From Myxocyprinus asiaticus (Eukaryota; Chordata; Actinopteri; Cypriniformes; Catostomidae), in contig NC_059362.1 in the NCBI RefSeq assembly GCF_019703515.2, positions 42,089,826 to 42,153,825 on the forward strand: DNA of 64,000 nt, given 5' to 3'. The translations under genes and the position numbers were made by a program. Positions within the stretch are counted from its first letter, which is position 1; the number at the start of each line of letters is the position of its first letter. Of the stretch, positions 10,677 to 22,905 are shown piece by piece. The notes beneath the pieces are model-generated. The model searched no databases and was not told the DNA's origin. It saw only the letters and a program-made list of their open reading frames with translations.

Positions 10677-11801
10677 ACACTAAAAAATGTTGGGTTATTT
10701 TTTCAACCCAAACGTTGGGTTGGGCCTGTTGGGTCATTTTATTGGGTCATTTTCTCTCTGTTGAGTAGTTTTGGTGTAACCCAGCCGCAGGTCATTTTCA
10801 CTGACAGTTGGAACTATACGCCCCTCCCCCCACCCCACATTGTATTAATTCCTTACTTAAATAGTTTTATTGTAATAGACACTACACTTATAAGTAACAT
10901 TTTAAGGGAAAGTTCACAAAAAAATAAAAATTCTCATCATTTACTCATTCCATCCCAGATGTGTACAACTTACTTTCATCTGCAGAACACAAATTAAGAT
11001 TTTTAGAAGAACATTTCAGCTCTGTGGGTGCATACAAGGCAACAGAATGGTGACCAAAACTTTGAAGCTCCAAACAGCACATAAAGGTGGCAAAAACGTA
11101 ATCCATATGGTTCCAGTGGTTAAACGACAGTAAAAGTGAGAAACACGTCAATATTTAAGTCCTTTTTTTTTCTTTTCATTCTTTTATTTTTTTTACTATA
11201 AATCTTCACTTTCACCTCTAAAAGTCATGTGGCACCTGTTTAGTTTTTCTTTTAGAAGTGAAAGTGGAGATTTAGAGTAAGAAAGGTCTTAAATATTTAT
11301 CTGTTTCTCACCCACATCTATCATATCACTTTTGAAGGCATGGCTTTAACCACTAAAGTCTTATGGATTACTTTCATGCTGCCCTTATGTACTTTTTGAA
11401 GCTTCTAAGTTCTGACAATTATTCACTTGCATAGAATGGACCAAACATAGCTGAGATATTCTGAACAAAAACAAATAATTTTAGAAGCAGAAGAAAGGCA
11501 CACATATCTGGGATGAGGGTGAGAAAATTAGAGATTTTTCATTTTTGGGTGAACTATAATTTTAATAATACAGTGGGTGTTTAATGTTTTTAATGCCTAG
11601 TGTATTTGACATTAAATATAAATTAACCCAGCAAAAATGAACCAGCATGTGGGTTGAATGGGTTAAAATAAACAACCCAACTTGCTGGATTAGTTTAGCC
11701 CAACGTGTGTTCTGTCCTATATTTAAACAGCAACTGGGCTAAAAACAACCAAATCTGGGTTATTTTTAACCCAGCATTTATTTAATTTTTTTTTAGAATG
11801 A
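10677..11801. mobile_element. MITE with AACCCA-rich inverted ends, host of a nested MITE
   Basis: The left end (ACTAAAAAATGTTGGGTT..CAACCCA, 10679-10725) is inverted at the right end (GGGTTATTTTTAACCCAGCA..TTTTAGAATGA, 11757-11801). The body repeats AACCCA/TGGGTT motifs. Positions 10906-11561 are a separate palindromic element inserted in it, leaving about 470 bp of host MITE. Confidence 0.65.
10906..11561. mobile_element. Long palindromic MITE, TTAA-flanked
   Basis: TTAA at 10902-10905 and 11562-11565. Arms of over 250 bp pair with each other: TGAGAAACACGTCAATATTTAAG (about 11137) against CTTAAATATTTATCTGTTTCTCA (about 11290). The sequence is the same long form as 19283-19961. It encodes no protein; transposition in trans is inferred. 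Confidence 0.9.
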
Positions 11802-12436
11802 AGGAACTGCTCTGTGGAAATAAAGCGAACTGAACTCAAAGCACCTCTTGAGCTGAGATGGTCTGAGGTCATTTGCAGCATTCTCATAGACAATACTATT
11901 CTTGCAAATCATTTTCAGAAGACAGAAACAAAGAAAGAGTGAGAACCCTTTACATACGCGTGTTCCATGAGACTGCACGCCTCCGAACAAACAGCGTGTC
12001 AGACATGCGCATAGACGGCTTTTCTGTCACTGTTAAAATAAAGTGTGTTTCTTCAAGCGCATGTCTGCGTGTTTTATTGCATTTCTTGTGTCATTCCAAA
12101 TCCCAGACGTCTTACAGTTACCCACCATGCACATTATATTCGCTACCTGCAATTAAACGTCTTCTGTTAGTGCGTGTACTTTGCTGCCTGTGTAATTTAA
12201 TACGTTGGTAAAGAACATCTGGCTTTCAGTGTGTTATTTAGGTTCATTCATCATGGGTCGCAAACTCTTCATTAGGCAACTATTCTTTATTTAAGGCTAT
12301 TCTATTCATTAGGCTATTGTATTGATATTGGAAGTTCCATTCATAATGTTCCCCCTTTTATCCAGAATAAAATTTCACACCGGTGTTGTCCCTTGTACTG
12401 AGTAAAACCGGTAACACCGTACACAGTGAAAATCCT

Positions 12437-12506
<70 letters not shown>

Positions 12507-13179
12507 CACTCAGCGGATGAAGATGATCACTGAATAAAGACTTAAATTTGGGTCTGTTTCTCACACAAAGATTTTATATGGCTTAAAAAGACCTTGATTA
12601 TACCGTATAAAGAATGGATTACTTTTATGATAATTTGTTTTATGCTTTTGTGGTGTATTATTGTTTTTTTAGTCCTATAGCATATTCTGAAAACTCCTTT
12701 CATGTCCCACAGCTAACAAAATAAAAATGTAATAAGTAATGATGAAATGATTTCAGAATTTTTTTATTCCTTATAACATTTTAAGTTTAGTTTTGGTTAG
12801 TGATGCAATTGTTCGAAACGAGTTGAATACAGCACCAGAAATCACACAGAACGCAATGAAATCATTATAATGTCAAATTAGGTAAATGTGTTAACTGCGT
12901 TATATGAATGTGATGGCATTGAACATTTAATTAATCTCATTGATTATAAGTACCATGAATTAAACCGATTCATTCAATGGAAGTTGTTCCTTTGTAAAAT
13001 TATTTACACTTTAGATGCTGTCAGTAAGTCAGTATTGTACATTTCAGTGTTTGTTTACGCAAACGTAAAGAAATGTACGTGTGCTAGAACCACACTTTAT
13101 GTAAGGATAGCTACAAATACTCAAGAGATCACGTTCGTTTCTCACACATAGCTATTGTATGGCTTCAAATGACTCAGAA
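11802..13179. other. Unique AT-rich DNA with a (TA)n run; no gene
   Basis: A pure (TA)n tract spans 12440-12503. The rest includes a short moderately GC-rich stretch (11940-12180) with a 112-codon plus frame (11873-12211) that lacks any recognisable motif. Confidence 0.4.
12440..12503. repeat. (TA)n microsatellite
   Basis: About 32 TA units without interruption. Confidence 0.97.
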
Positions 13180-13420
13180 TATGGCACATGAGACACTTAG
13201 AATACTTTTATAGTGTTTTTTGTCCTTTATGGAGCTTGACCGACGCTGTCACTCTGAAATGGTGTTGTATAAAAAAGCTGCATGATTCTTCAAAAATTCT
13301 CTTTTAGTGTTTCATAAAAATGTTTTAAAATTTTTTTTTTTTTTTTAAAACAGCGCAAAGTTTTGGAGTGATATGAGGGTATATAATGACAGAATTGTAA
13401 TTTTTGAGTGAACTACTCCT
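13180..13420. mobile_element. Right half of a palindromic TTAA MITE
   Basis: It ends GATATGAGGGTATATAATGA..GAGTGAACTACTCCT followed by TTAA (13421-13424). The internal part (CTTTATGGAGCTTGAC..GCTGTCACT) resembles the middle of 21302-21836. The left arm is absent. Confidence 0.75.
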
Positions 13421-13425
13421 TTAAA

Positions 13426-13944
13426 TTGCTGTAAATTATGGAGAAGAAATTGAAGCATATGAGAGATTTGTGTGTAAAACGTCTGAAGAATTACATGATG
13501 GTACGGCAGAAAGCCTTAAACTCCAGTATGCCAGTTCATGTTCTGTTTTCAAACAAACATTCCTTGAATGAAAATTCTTCAATGTTACAGTAAAGGTTGC
13601 ATTATTTGGAAAGTCAACTAAAGTTCAAGTCTCCCTGCTGAGCAGCTTCTGGCTCCACAGAGATGCTTTTATTCCATCATCCATTCATTTTGTGCTTCAC
13701 ATTTACGTCTGGTCTGTTTTTCCATCTCTCTCTCTGAATACGCACACTGACGCACACTGTCTCTTGAAGTGTGTGAGAGAGAGCTAAAGCCTTGTAGTTT
13801 GGCATTGGCATTGATATGCACTGCCCTTTGCATCTTTTTCTGTAAATCTTCACCAGTGCTTGCAAAGCAGCATAGTGTGGAAGTTTTTGGTAAAATTATT
13901 TTTAGAGAAAATTTGGCTATACAGTAGACCCAAAAAGTACATTA
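13426..13944. other. No gene recognised
   Basis: Apparently unique. A pyrimidine-rich tract lies at 13715-13740 but no exon-like frame follows it. Confidence 0.4.
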
Positions 13945-15060
13945 TGTGGACTCTTACGCCTTTAAGCTCTGAAGGTGTTTTTAAAGATTTCCCATTTCAG
14001 TGGCATGCCCAAATTTAAAGGCTTAGAACTCTACAAAAGAACCAAAGAGGGTCAATTGTTTGGCATAATTTTAAAGAAAACTTAAATAAAAAAAAAAAAA
14101 AAAAAAAAAAAAACCCCACTGAAAGAAAAGTCACAAAAAACTTGAGCCAAAAGTTTACTTTTTCTTCTTATTTTTCTTATTTGACATGATATCTCAGGAT
14201 GTAAATAAGGTTGCTCTGAAAAACTTTTGTTTTGTTCCCAATCATGTCACCTGTAACAGAGTAAAATTTTGTGTTGATATGACAAAGCAAAAAGTTATAA
14301 AATTACAAATATTATTTATCCTAGTGTCTTAAAACGTCTCCAAGTCTCCAAAAGCCTCTCCATACAAATAAAACATAAAAATTGTACATAAGAACTAATT
14401 ACACATGCAAATACAATGACTAAAGAAATGCTCTCTCTCGAAAACATGCAGCCATGAGTAACAAGATCTCATTCAGTTAAATTCTGTGTCTTTTGAACCA
14501 TCATTGATATGAGCCATATGTAATTAGAATTAATGATCCTCTCTGCCCATATTTGGATGACTTCCAACTCTGGTTGCAGCGATCTGAATCTCATTTAAAA
14601 AATAAACCGATTGGTTTAGCGTTCCATGATGCTTGACAACGTATTACATCATTTCTGATGAAGTCTTCCAATCCAGGAAAGCTAAGGTGTTTTTGTGCAC
14701 ATTGTGCTTCGTATCGATTATCTGATTATCTATGCATCTGATTATGTTGTATCTGGGCTTGTTTGAAAGGAAATCCCCTCGTCTAAGTAATGGTATGTGA
14801 TATTTTATGTTCTCTTTATTTGTAAGCGAAAATGTGGCTTATAAGCAACACCTGTTTACATGTAACATGTATGTCCAAGACATGTACTTAGCTATTATTC
14901 ACTATTCTTTTTTTTTCTGTGAGTAAAACAAATAGGCTGGTTGTTTTCTACTCTTTGAGAGCTTTCCAACGACATATGACAAATGGTTATGCGATCAGTT
15001 TGATGTTTTTACTGATTTCAATAATATGTATTCCAAGTCATCATCATATGCCAAGTCTTC
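13945..15060. mobile_element. Dispersed ~1.1-kb repeat, copy A
   Basis: Its left part (TTTAAGCTCTGAAGGTGTTT, 13960 on) and right part (AAGCGAAAATGTGGCTTATA to TTTTTACTGATTTCAATAAT, 14825-15025) both recur in order at 36081-36225 and 38665-38850. Copy B begins TTAA-CCCTTTAAGC, which suggests a TTAA-target element. Middle portions differ between the copies; a poly-A run sits at 14090-14113 here. Confidence 0.55.
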
Positions 15061-16115
15061 TGAAGACACAAAATGATATTTCTTTTTTTTTTTTTTTACA
15101 ATTAGTAATTTTTCAGTTTAACATCCATTGTACATTCATGAGCGATATGAGATAAGCTCATATCTGACTTCATGTGTTTACTAAAAAGCAATCCTAAATG
15201 TATTTTGTTGTAACTACTGACAGTATTTTGGAGAACATTTTTTAATTGCTGAATAATATGAAAAATAAGACAAAGTATGAGGTATTTCAATACAGTGCTT
15301 GCCTTGCAAGTAATTAATATCTAACTAGCTTCTCTTATTCTCTCTTGTTAGCGCTTTGTATATGAAACCACAGACAGGAACACATATATACTAGAGTACA
15401 GTATAAATTATATACTGTAGTTTTTTATGTTCAAGTGCTTCACCAAGATTAGGTTAAAGTTCAAAATTTACTGACACCAAAAAGAAGGCATCTCATTGTA
15501 TGAAAACTTAAGCGATTTCCCTTCAAGATAAAGAGCAGTGAGGATTTCCACTCTGCAAGGGCATTTTACAGCTTTAACAGCTGCCCATTTCCACTGGAAT
15601 TTTTTTCAAGCATTTCTGAAATATTCATAATACCATCCCCTCCGGACAAATGCAATCATGCGCTGGGGCATTAAAAGAAAGAAATGGTATATTGCATGGA
15701 TTCTCAAAGAACCCTTTGACTCTTTTCCTCCACAAGACGCTCTGAGGTCATGCGTCTAAACGTTGTGTATATACTGTAGGTTTGGTAAGGAATAATCGAT
15801 GACCATTATTGCATTTCAATAATTCAACAGTCTGGAGTCAATTATTCTGCTTATACTATGGCTACCACAAGTAAATGTCTGTATAATGTGGTTATGTCTA
15901 GACAGTTTTCAGATTTTTATAGCTAAAATGTTTTTGTCTGTGATGTAGAACTACTTTCTTATGCCACTGATTAAGCATAACATCACCATCAAGTAACATT
16001 AAGCAACAACCCAAGCCAATATTACTTGTTGCAAAGAATGTAGCAAAGTCATATTAAACTGCAATGCGATTTGCAAGCCCATTCTTCGACATTAAATCAT
16101 GGATATGACGATATG
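15061..16115. other. No gene recognised
   Basis: AT-rich DNA with a poly-T run (15080-15098). No coding or repeat structure was recognised. Confidence 0.4.
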
Positions 16116-16342
16116 AAATTTAGATATCTATAATTACAATTTCACTTGTCAAAATGCTAATTATTGATATCAGCTATGGAATCACTAATAATGAAAATGC
16201 TAACTTTTGATTTTAATAATTAGATTTGTGCTTGTATAAATGTTCATTCTTGATATAAAAAAAAAAAAAACATGTCAGTACTTCTTGATATCAAAAATGG
16301 AATTTCGACTAGTAAAAGCTGTAATTTTTTTATATCTGTAAT
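16116..16342. repeat. Tandem array with GATATC / ACTAGT spacing, left part
   Basis: Degenerate units of ~30-35 bp alternate GATAT(C) cores with TAGT(G/A)AAAATGC cores in inverted relation (16120, 16165, 16250, 16285, 16305). The array continues at 17454 after the inserted hAT-like element. Confidence 0.65.
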
Positions 16343-17453
16343 TAGGAACTGGATGATATGTTGAATTTCGATATATCGCAAACCAAAAAAATTACGTACC
16401 ATATCGTGGCATAACTCGATATTCCGAAATTTGCAACATTGTTTTCTGTAAATGTGATCATAAATGAAATGACCCGTCAAACATCATAATCTTTCTATCT
16501 CTTGATTTTACCCCTACTGCACTTTTTTCTACACTGTTTACAGGGTTCACACAAGGCCATTCAAGTGCTTGCATTTAGCTTTAGAAATTTAAGTTCTGGA
16601 ATACCTGGAAAATCGCCTTGTTTTGATGAAAAGTGCTTGAGATTAAAACTGACAGTTTACTCCACGTCATGTGTAAAGATGAGGCGCACTCCACTTTCAT
16701 TGAATCATGTGTCTAAATATCCTTTCTGTTCTGTACAGTCAGATAAAAATGTAAAAATAAATATTAATTTTAACATCATGCAGCATGGATGCGCTAAAGA
16801 AACCAAAAGATTCCCGTTGATGTTCGCTGAAACGGAACACTGTGAGACGTTGAACCCTTAAAGTGACAGGAACCTTTTAAGCATTTCTTATACAAATGAA
16901 CATAAACTCAAAGTTATTACTTGTAAATTGTACACATTACTTGAAACAGTAATAGCTCATATAATTATTATATATACTGTACTATTTCATGATATAATAT
17001 TAATTAATTTAATGTAGAATTTTTTTTGTTTTTACAAAGTTAAAATGTGATTATAATAATGATGACAAATTATTACAAAATAAAATATACACTTTTACAT
17101 ACTTTTTTCAGGACAGATTTTTTGTTCAGTTCTATTCCTTGTTTCGCACTCGATCAGCCTGAATGTGCCCCACTATTTTTGAAAAAGTATTTGTGATCTT
17201 TTCTTATAGAGAAAGTGAAATGAGCAACTCTTATTATTTAAACTTTGAGCATTTATTATTGTGCATTATAGAACTTTATTTTGATGAGAAATTATAATGA
17301 GCATTTTGCTCAAACATTTTTTCAGAAAATAACATTTTTTCTGTAATATTTTGTCATTTAAGTGTAATTATATCGAATCGAGATTATATCAAATCGTGAA
17401 CGTCATATCGTACATCGAACCGAATCGTGAGATAATCATATCGTCCATCCTTA
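16343..17453. mobile_element. hAT-like non-autonomous element, 8-bp target duplication
   Basis: The left end TAGGAACTGGATGATATG and the right end CATATCGTCCATCCTTA are inverted copies. They are flanked by TCTGTAAT (16335-16342) and TCTGTAAC (17454-17461), a 7/8 match that fits the 8-bp target duplication of hAT elements. The TATCG-rich subterminal regions are typical of this family in fish. The 119-codon plus frame inside (16502-16861) shows no transposase motif. Confidence 0.75.
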
Positions 17454-17644
17454 TCTGTAACTGCATTTTCACTCGTAGAATTCTGCATTCACTCCTGTTC
17501 AAAAAACAGATATTTATAATTAATTCTCACTAGTTAAAATAAAAAATGCAGCTATAAACTTCTTACTAGAAAATATAATTATATTTTATTTTCAATTATT
17601 ACATTGTTGCTAGTGAAAATGTCCATTCCTGATATCAGTATTTG

Positions 17645-17645
<1 letters not shown>
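17454..17645. repeat. GATATC / ACTAGT tandem array, right part
   Basis: It continues the units of 16116-16342 (ACTCGTAGAATT, CACTAGTTAAAAT, GCTAGTGAAAATG, CCTGATATCAG) and ends at the poly-A run 17650-17677. Confidence 0.6.
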
Positions 17646-17679
<34 letters not shown>

Positions 17680-17681
<2 letters not shown>

Positions 17682-18340
17682 CTACAGAAATTAAATCAGC
17701 ACCTCACCCAGCCAACTAATCAAAATCAAGAATTCACCAATGCCGTGGTATAAATAAACATTATCTGTGCTTGTGACTTACCAATGTGGTCAGTCACTTG
17801 CACCAATAATGCACCAGTGTTAACAGAATTGTATTTCTTATTTGTAGAGTGGTTCATTTCACTCTCTTATGAAGTTCCATTTCGGTTATGATGCTGCCTT
17901 GGAAGGTAGCTGCCTATGTGAACATGATTTGCACGCATCTAGGACATTGTAGAAAGTCTTCTACAGAATAATGTCTTCACCACATTCGTACATGGTGCAA
18001 TGTTTTCAAAAAGTTCTACCATTAAGTATTGGCCTTGCAGTTTGACACCCACGTTATGTTCAGCCGGTGTTATTTTTGCCGTAGCACCCATTATTGATTG
18101 CCTGTTTTATTTCTGCTGCATTTCATTGGTCAACAGAGTTATGATTGCATCGTTTTTGTCCATCTTGGTAACTATGTGGTGTTCTGAAGCAGATGCATTG
18201 ACAGCCGAAGTAACTTTTCTGTCACTTAACATTCCGACTTTTGTTTGCATCACCCACACAGCTCACATATGCACACAAGCAAACTATTCAAAGTTTGCAC
18301 TTTAGTTCCTGCAATCAATATATACTGTAGCTCCCTGAGA
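17680..18340. other. No gene recognised
   Basis: Unique-looking. A 101-codon plus frame (18000-18305) is Cys/Ile/Val-rich with no motif. Confidence 0.35.
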
Positions 18341-18620
18341 AAAGGTAAAAAAAAAAAAAAAAAAAAAATTGAAAATATTCTACATTCTCATTCTGGGGTT
18401 AAAAAAAAAATTAAAAAAAATAAAAATAAAATAATACTGTGGCGGTACCACGGTGCATTAATGATATCAAAATGGTTTACCATATTTATATTCAATGGTA
18501 TTCCATGTAATTCAAAGAACACCATGAATTACCATGGTACTAATAAAAAAAAAAAAAAAAAAAAAGACGAATTTACCATGGTACCCTGTACAAAAAAAAA
18601 AAAAAAAAAAAAAAACTTTT
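18341..18620. repeat. Poly-A islands with TACCATGGTA palindromes
   Basis: Four A-runs (18350-18368, 18398-18433 interrupted, 18545-18565, 18591-18614) separate copies of a motif related to TTACCATGGTAC (18445, 18471, 18496, 18529, 18573). It looks like a palindrome-rich dispersed repeat, with A-runs that have expanded. Confidence 0.6.
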
Positions 18621-19278
18621 ATTAGCCTAGCTTTTATAAGTCTACCCTGATGCTTTAAATAGACTATAATAAACTTTCACAGGTATGGCTTAAAAAAAAA
18701 AAAAAACAATTACAGAAAAAAAAAAACATTAATTGCTCTGTCAACTGCTGTGAATTTATTGTTACGCTCTGGGGAATAAATAAATAAACAAATGCAGTGC
18801 AAACAAAATTATTTAGCAGAGGAGGCTAGTAGATAAGCTGCCAAACCTTGGTTCAAGTAAGAGTCGAATGTTCACTTTGAGGCCGATCGTTTGTCATGAA
18901 AGACTGCTTAAGCAGATGGGCCTCTTAAAGTTACTCTAGCCACATTATTTATTGTTCATCACTTACAGTTAAGGTGCCACAGAATTTGTCACAAACACAC
19001 CATAGTGTGCCAGCACAAGGGTCTCTTTCCATCTCGCTAATCATATACCAATTTATCTACCGCACTCACAAACAGTCTCAGATACACACAATGATATACA
19101 TTATGGATAAGCTGGGACACAAAACCACAATATAGCCTATGTAGTCTGTAGAAAGCAAGGCAGCACACTAGGTTGTGGAACATAGCCAATCACACCCCTC
19201 ATACCTGACAAGGTCAAAAAACAAACATTAACACATTCACATAACCTTAGTGCTTGGCAATAAAGCACTAAATATACC
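18621..19278. other. No gene recognised
   Basis: Unique-looking AT-rich DNA with two short A-runs near 18690-18725. Confidence 0.4.
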
Positions 19279-19282
19279 TTAA

Positions 19283-19961
19283 AGGGACAGTTCACCCAAA
19301 AATGAAAATTCTCTCATCATTTACTTACCCTCATGCCATCCCAGATGTGTACGACTTTCTTCTGCTGAACACAAACAAAGACTTTTTAGAAAAATATCTC
19401 AGCTCTGTAGTTCTATACAATGCAAGTTAATAGTGGCCAGAACTTTAAAGGTCCAAAAAGCATATATAGGCAGCATAAAAGTAATGCATAACACTCCCAT
19501 ATTTTCAGAACCAATATGATAGGTGTGGGTGAGAAACAGATCAATATTCAAGCCCCTTTTTACTATAAATTTCCTCCCTGCCCGGTAGATGACGATTTGC
19601 CAAAATAATGTGAATCGCTAAAAACAAAAGAAGAAGAATGTGATAGTGAAAATGGACACTGATATTAAAAAAAGGACTTAAATATTGATCTGTTTCTAAC
19701 CCACACCTATCATGTCGCTTCTGAAGACATGGATTTAATCACTGGAGCCATATTAATTACTTTTGTGATGCCTCTATCTGCATTTTGGACCTTCAAAGTT
19801 CTGGCCACCATTCAGTTGCATTGTATGGACCTACAGAGCTGAGATATATTTCTAAAAAGATTTGTTTGTTTTCAGCAGAAGAAAGAAAGTCATGCACATC
19901 TGGAATGGCATGAGGGTGGGTAAATTATGAGAGAATTTACATTTTGGGGTGAACTATCCCT
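19283..19961. mobile_element. Long palindromic MITE, complete, TTAA-flanked
   Basis: TTAA at 19279-19282 and 19962-19965 bracket AGGGACAGTTCACCC and GGGTGAACTATCCCT. Arms of ~300 bp pair along their length (TCATCATTTACTTACCCTCA / ATGAGGGTGGGTAAATTATGA; TGGCCAGAACTTTAAAGGTCC / GGACCTTCAAAGTTCTGGCCA). This is the best-preserved copy. Because TTAA is itself a palindrome, duplication and terminal repeat cannot be told apart. Confidence 0.93.
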
Positions 19962-19965
19962 TTAA

Positions 19966-21297
19966 CATTTTTCAGCCTTTTGACAATATATATCTCAATA
20001 TGAATGTCTTTGCTCTGAAATTAAAAGGACAATTTTTAAACATATAAAAAAATAAAAAATAAAAATAAAAAAAAAAAAACATGAAAAATTAATATTTTTG
20101 GGCGAATACGCAAACAAATTGGTGAATCACAGTTATGAACCCATAATAGATTCTTTAAAATGGACAGTTTGAACTGATTCACGGAAATGAATCAAACTTA
20201 ACAACTCTAATGCCATTTTTGCTAATGAAGTTTAAACCAGAGATGCTATTAAAACATATCTGTCTTAACGCTCTTAAACTAGCGAGTCACGAGGCAAGGA
20301 AGCATTGCAAAGCTAGTCTAATGACTAATGTCCAAATCATTGCAATATTTGTGATGTTGCTTAATTTTACAACCTGGTCTCATAGAATCACATTGCCATA
20401 CCTCCATTTTGGCAAAATTATTTTTATGTGGCTGGTTGAGGCGCTACAACAATGACTTTAATTTCCTTTTCACACCTTTAAACACTTACTTTTTACCATG
20501 TTCACATCTAAACACTTTTACTATAGTGATGACTTGTCAGACGATACATGTTAACGTTCGCATTACATAACCAACTACATGTACAAGCTTATTCAAATAT
20601 GATAAAATTGCGTGGTAGCTCAACTAATCTTTTTATTTCACATTTGCTTTTTATGACACTATCGGTTATGTTTAGTTTTAAGGTTTAGGGTAGGGCTCGA
20701 TAGAGCATTAACCTTAAGAACCTAATCTTTTGGGGAGAAAATGTTACTTGCTTGATCTCATTACATTTGCATTTTGTTTTTCTGAGATCAGGTTCTGATT
20801 TAACAAAATCGTCGCAAATATATCATGAGTATCGCCCAGCCCTGCATAACACCCAGATAATTTTTCAGCATTTTACATCCATTAACTACGACACACACAG
20901 AAACACACAGGCACAATTTGCCTTATTAGACAGCCAAGACAAGACCAGACAAGATTTCTCTACTGTGTCACTTTTCAGAGACAACACTTCTCCTCCTCAT
21001 CTTTCTCCCCCTTGCTTTTTTCATTGATTTTGCTTTTATATTTATCTGAAAAGTATCTATTACCTGGTTCGTGGGCAGTGCGACACGACGACTTTGATGA
21101 CAGATAACAGAGCAATTGGTGCTCCCTCGAGACTTTACCCTGTTCTGGTGTGTTTCTTTCAGGCAATAATTACAGAAAGATTAAAACAGCAAAGAAAATA
21201 AAAAAATCCACCAGCTGTATGCTAATACACACCACAGGGACATGTCAAAGACAATGCAGAACTCTAGTCAGTTTCTAACTTTTGGCACAAGACGACA
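19966..21297. other. No gene recognised; possible dispersed repeat at 20.36-20.72 kb
   Basis: The run from CAACCTGGTCTCATAGAATC (20370) to TAGGGTAGGGCTCGATAGAG (20690) matches my memory of a cyprinid repeat, but I cannot place its ends. 20045-20082 is A-rich. Confidence 0.35.
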
Positions 21298-21301
21298 TTA
21301 A

Positions 21302-21836
21302 AGTCGAAGTTAACCAAAATGGAAAATTCTGTCATTATTTACTCACCTTCATGTTGTTCCAAACCCGTCTGTTAATATTTTTTTCTGTGGAACGCAAAAG
21401 GAGAATCTTTGAGAGTTGTAAACAGCCATACAACAGTTTCCATACAGCAACAGTTCATCCTGACCAAGTCTGACAAGCTCCAAAAACAATAAAAAGTATC
21501 ATAAAATTGGTCCATATGACTCGCATGCTATATTTAAAGTCTTCTGAAGCCATACTAGAAGTTTTTATGTGAGAAAAGGACAGTACATTTTGTTGTTAAT
21601 CGACAAATTACGATCATTTTGTGTGTTTTTTTGTTTTGTTTTGTTTTGTTTTTCCTTTTTGGAGCTTAACGGAGGTCACTGCAAACTGCCGTCATAAGAA
21701 AAAGAGTTGCGTAAATATTCTTAAAATGTCTTCTTTTGTGTTCCACAAAAAAACAACAACAACAGCATACAGGTTTAGAACGACATGAGGGTGAGTAAAT
21801 AATGACTGAATTTTCATTTTTAAGTGAACTCTCTCT
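21302..21836. mobile_element. Palindromic TTAA MITE with a different middle
   Basis: TTAA at 21298-21301 and 21837-21840. Arms (TCATTATTTACTCACCTTCATG / CATGAGGGTGAGTAAATAATGA) match the family, but the middle (GACCAAGTCTGACAAGCTCC..GGAGCTTAACGGAGGTCACTG) is unlike the 19.3-kb copy and resembles 13180-13300. Confidence 0.88.
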
Positions 21837-21840
21837 TTAA

Positions 21841-22719
21841 CACAATCTGCATAATGCTAAAGCATGTCGTTTGATACTCACAAACCATATTGGTCACAGA
21901 AGTCCCACAGAATTCACTCAAGCGAACAGATCAAACAAAAAATGGCAGGGATGAGAGATAACAGTAGCTGTGGTTTGAGATGCCAAGATTTGGAGCCTGG
22001 ATCGCTCCCTGAAGTGGGCATCAAACTGGGTAGAGAAAACCTGGCAAGCTCTTCTGCTGGGAGATTCTTCTGCTCAGCATTTGAAAGCAAGAGAAATTAC
22101 CCAGAGAACTATTGCGCACACCTCCACAATGAACTACAAAGAGTGAGTCACTATACTAATAAGAAAACGACATGTATACTAATCGCAAAAATCACACATT
22201 ACCCATAAATGAGGGCTTTACCAGAGACTCTGGCCTCAAGTGAACAATACTTTCAAATTGTGTCTGTTTTGTTTTCACATATGGGTTTTCGCAAAGACAA
22301 ACAAAGGTCATGTCAATCATGGCATTATAAGAGCGTGGGCTGTAGTAGTCACATGGTAAATAGCTAGTAAAGTGTCTATATGCATGAAATCTAAGTGAAG
22401 CACAGGCTAATCTGATTAAACAGCATAAAGAGTGTTTTTTCCTTCTACTATTCTTTAACTAATTTGCCAGAATGGCATTCATCTCGGCTCAAGTTGCAAG
22501 CTGACGCCTTTTTTTTCTTGCCTACAACAGACTTGACAGAAGCGCAGAGTTGGGCTTAATTCAGTCCATTGCTCAGAGTTTCTCATTTGCATAATGAATT
22601 TGTGAGAAGAAGATCAGAAACCAAATGAAGCAATCTGGCCGCAAGGTATGTGTGAGTAAAATGTAATGTAAGTGGTTTGGCTGTGGATTTCAGACTTGTT
22701 TACAGGCTCCCAGTGTGAT
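21841..22719. other. No gene recognised
   Basis: Unique-looking. A 114-codon plus frame (21864-22208) is rather hydrophilic but shows no motif or splice context. Confidence 0.35.
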
Positions 22720-22905
22720 TAGTGTTAACGAAAAATTCAAATTTTTTAAATATATTTAAATGATATCCGTTTGTGGATTAACCGATAAACTAAGGCCACG
22801 TCCACACTGATATGTTTTGAGTTGAAAATGCATTGATTTTGCTACGTTTACATGCCCCCTCCAAAATGAAACACTGTTATTAACAAAAACTAAAACAAAA
22901 TCTTA

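Noticed and set aside
16502..16861. 119-codon frame as a hAT transposase
   Set aside because: No zinc-finger or dimerisation motif of hAT transposases is visible, and the element looks non-autonomous.
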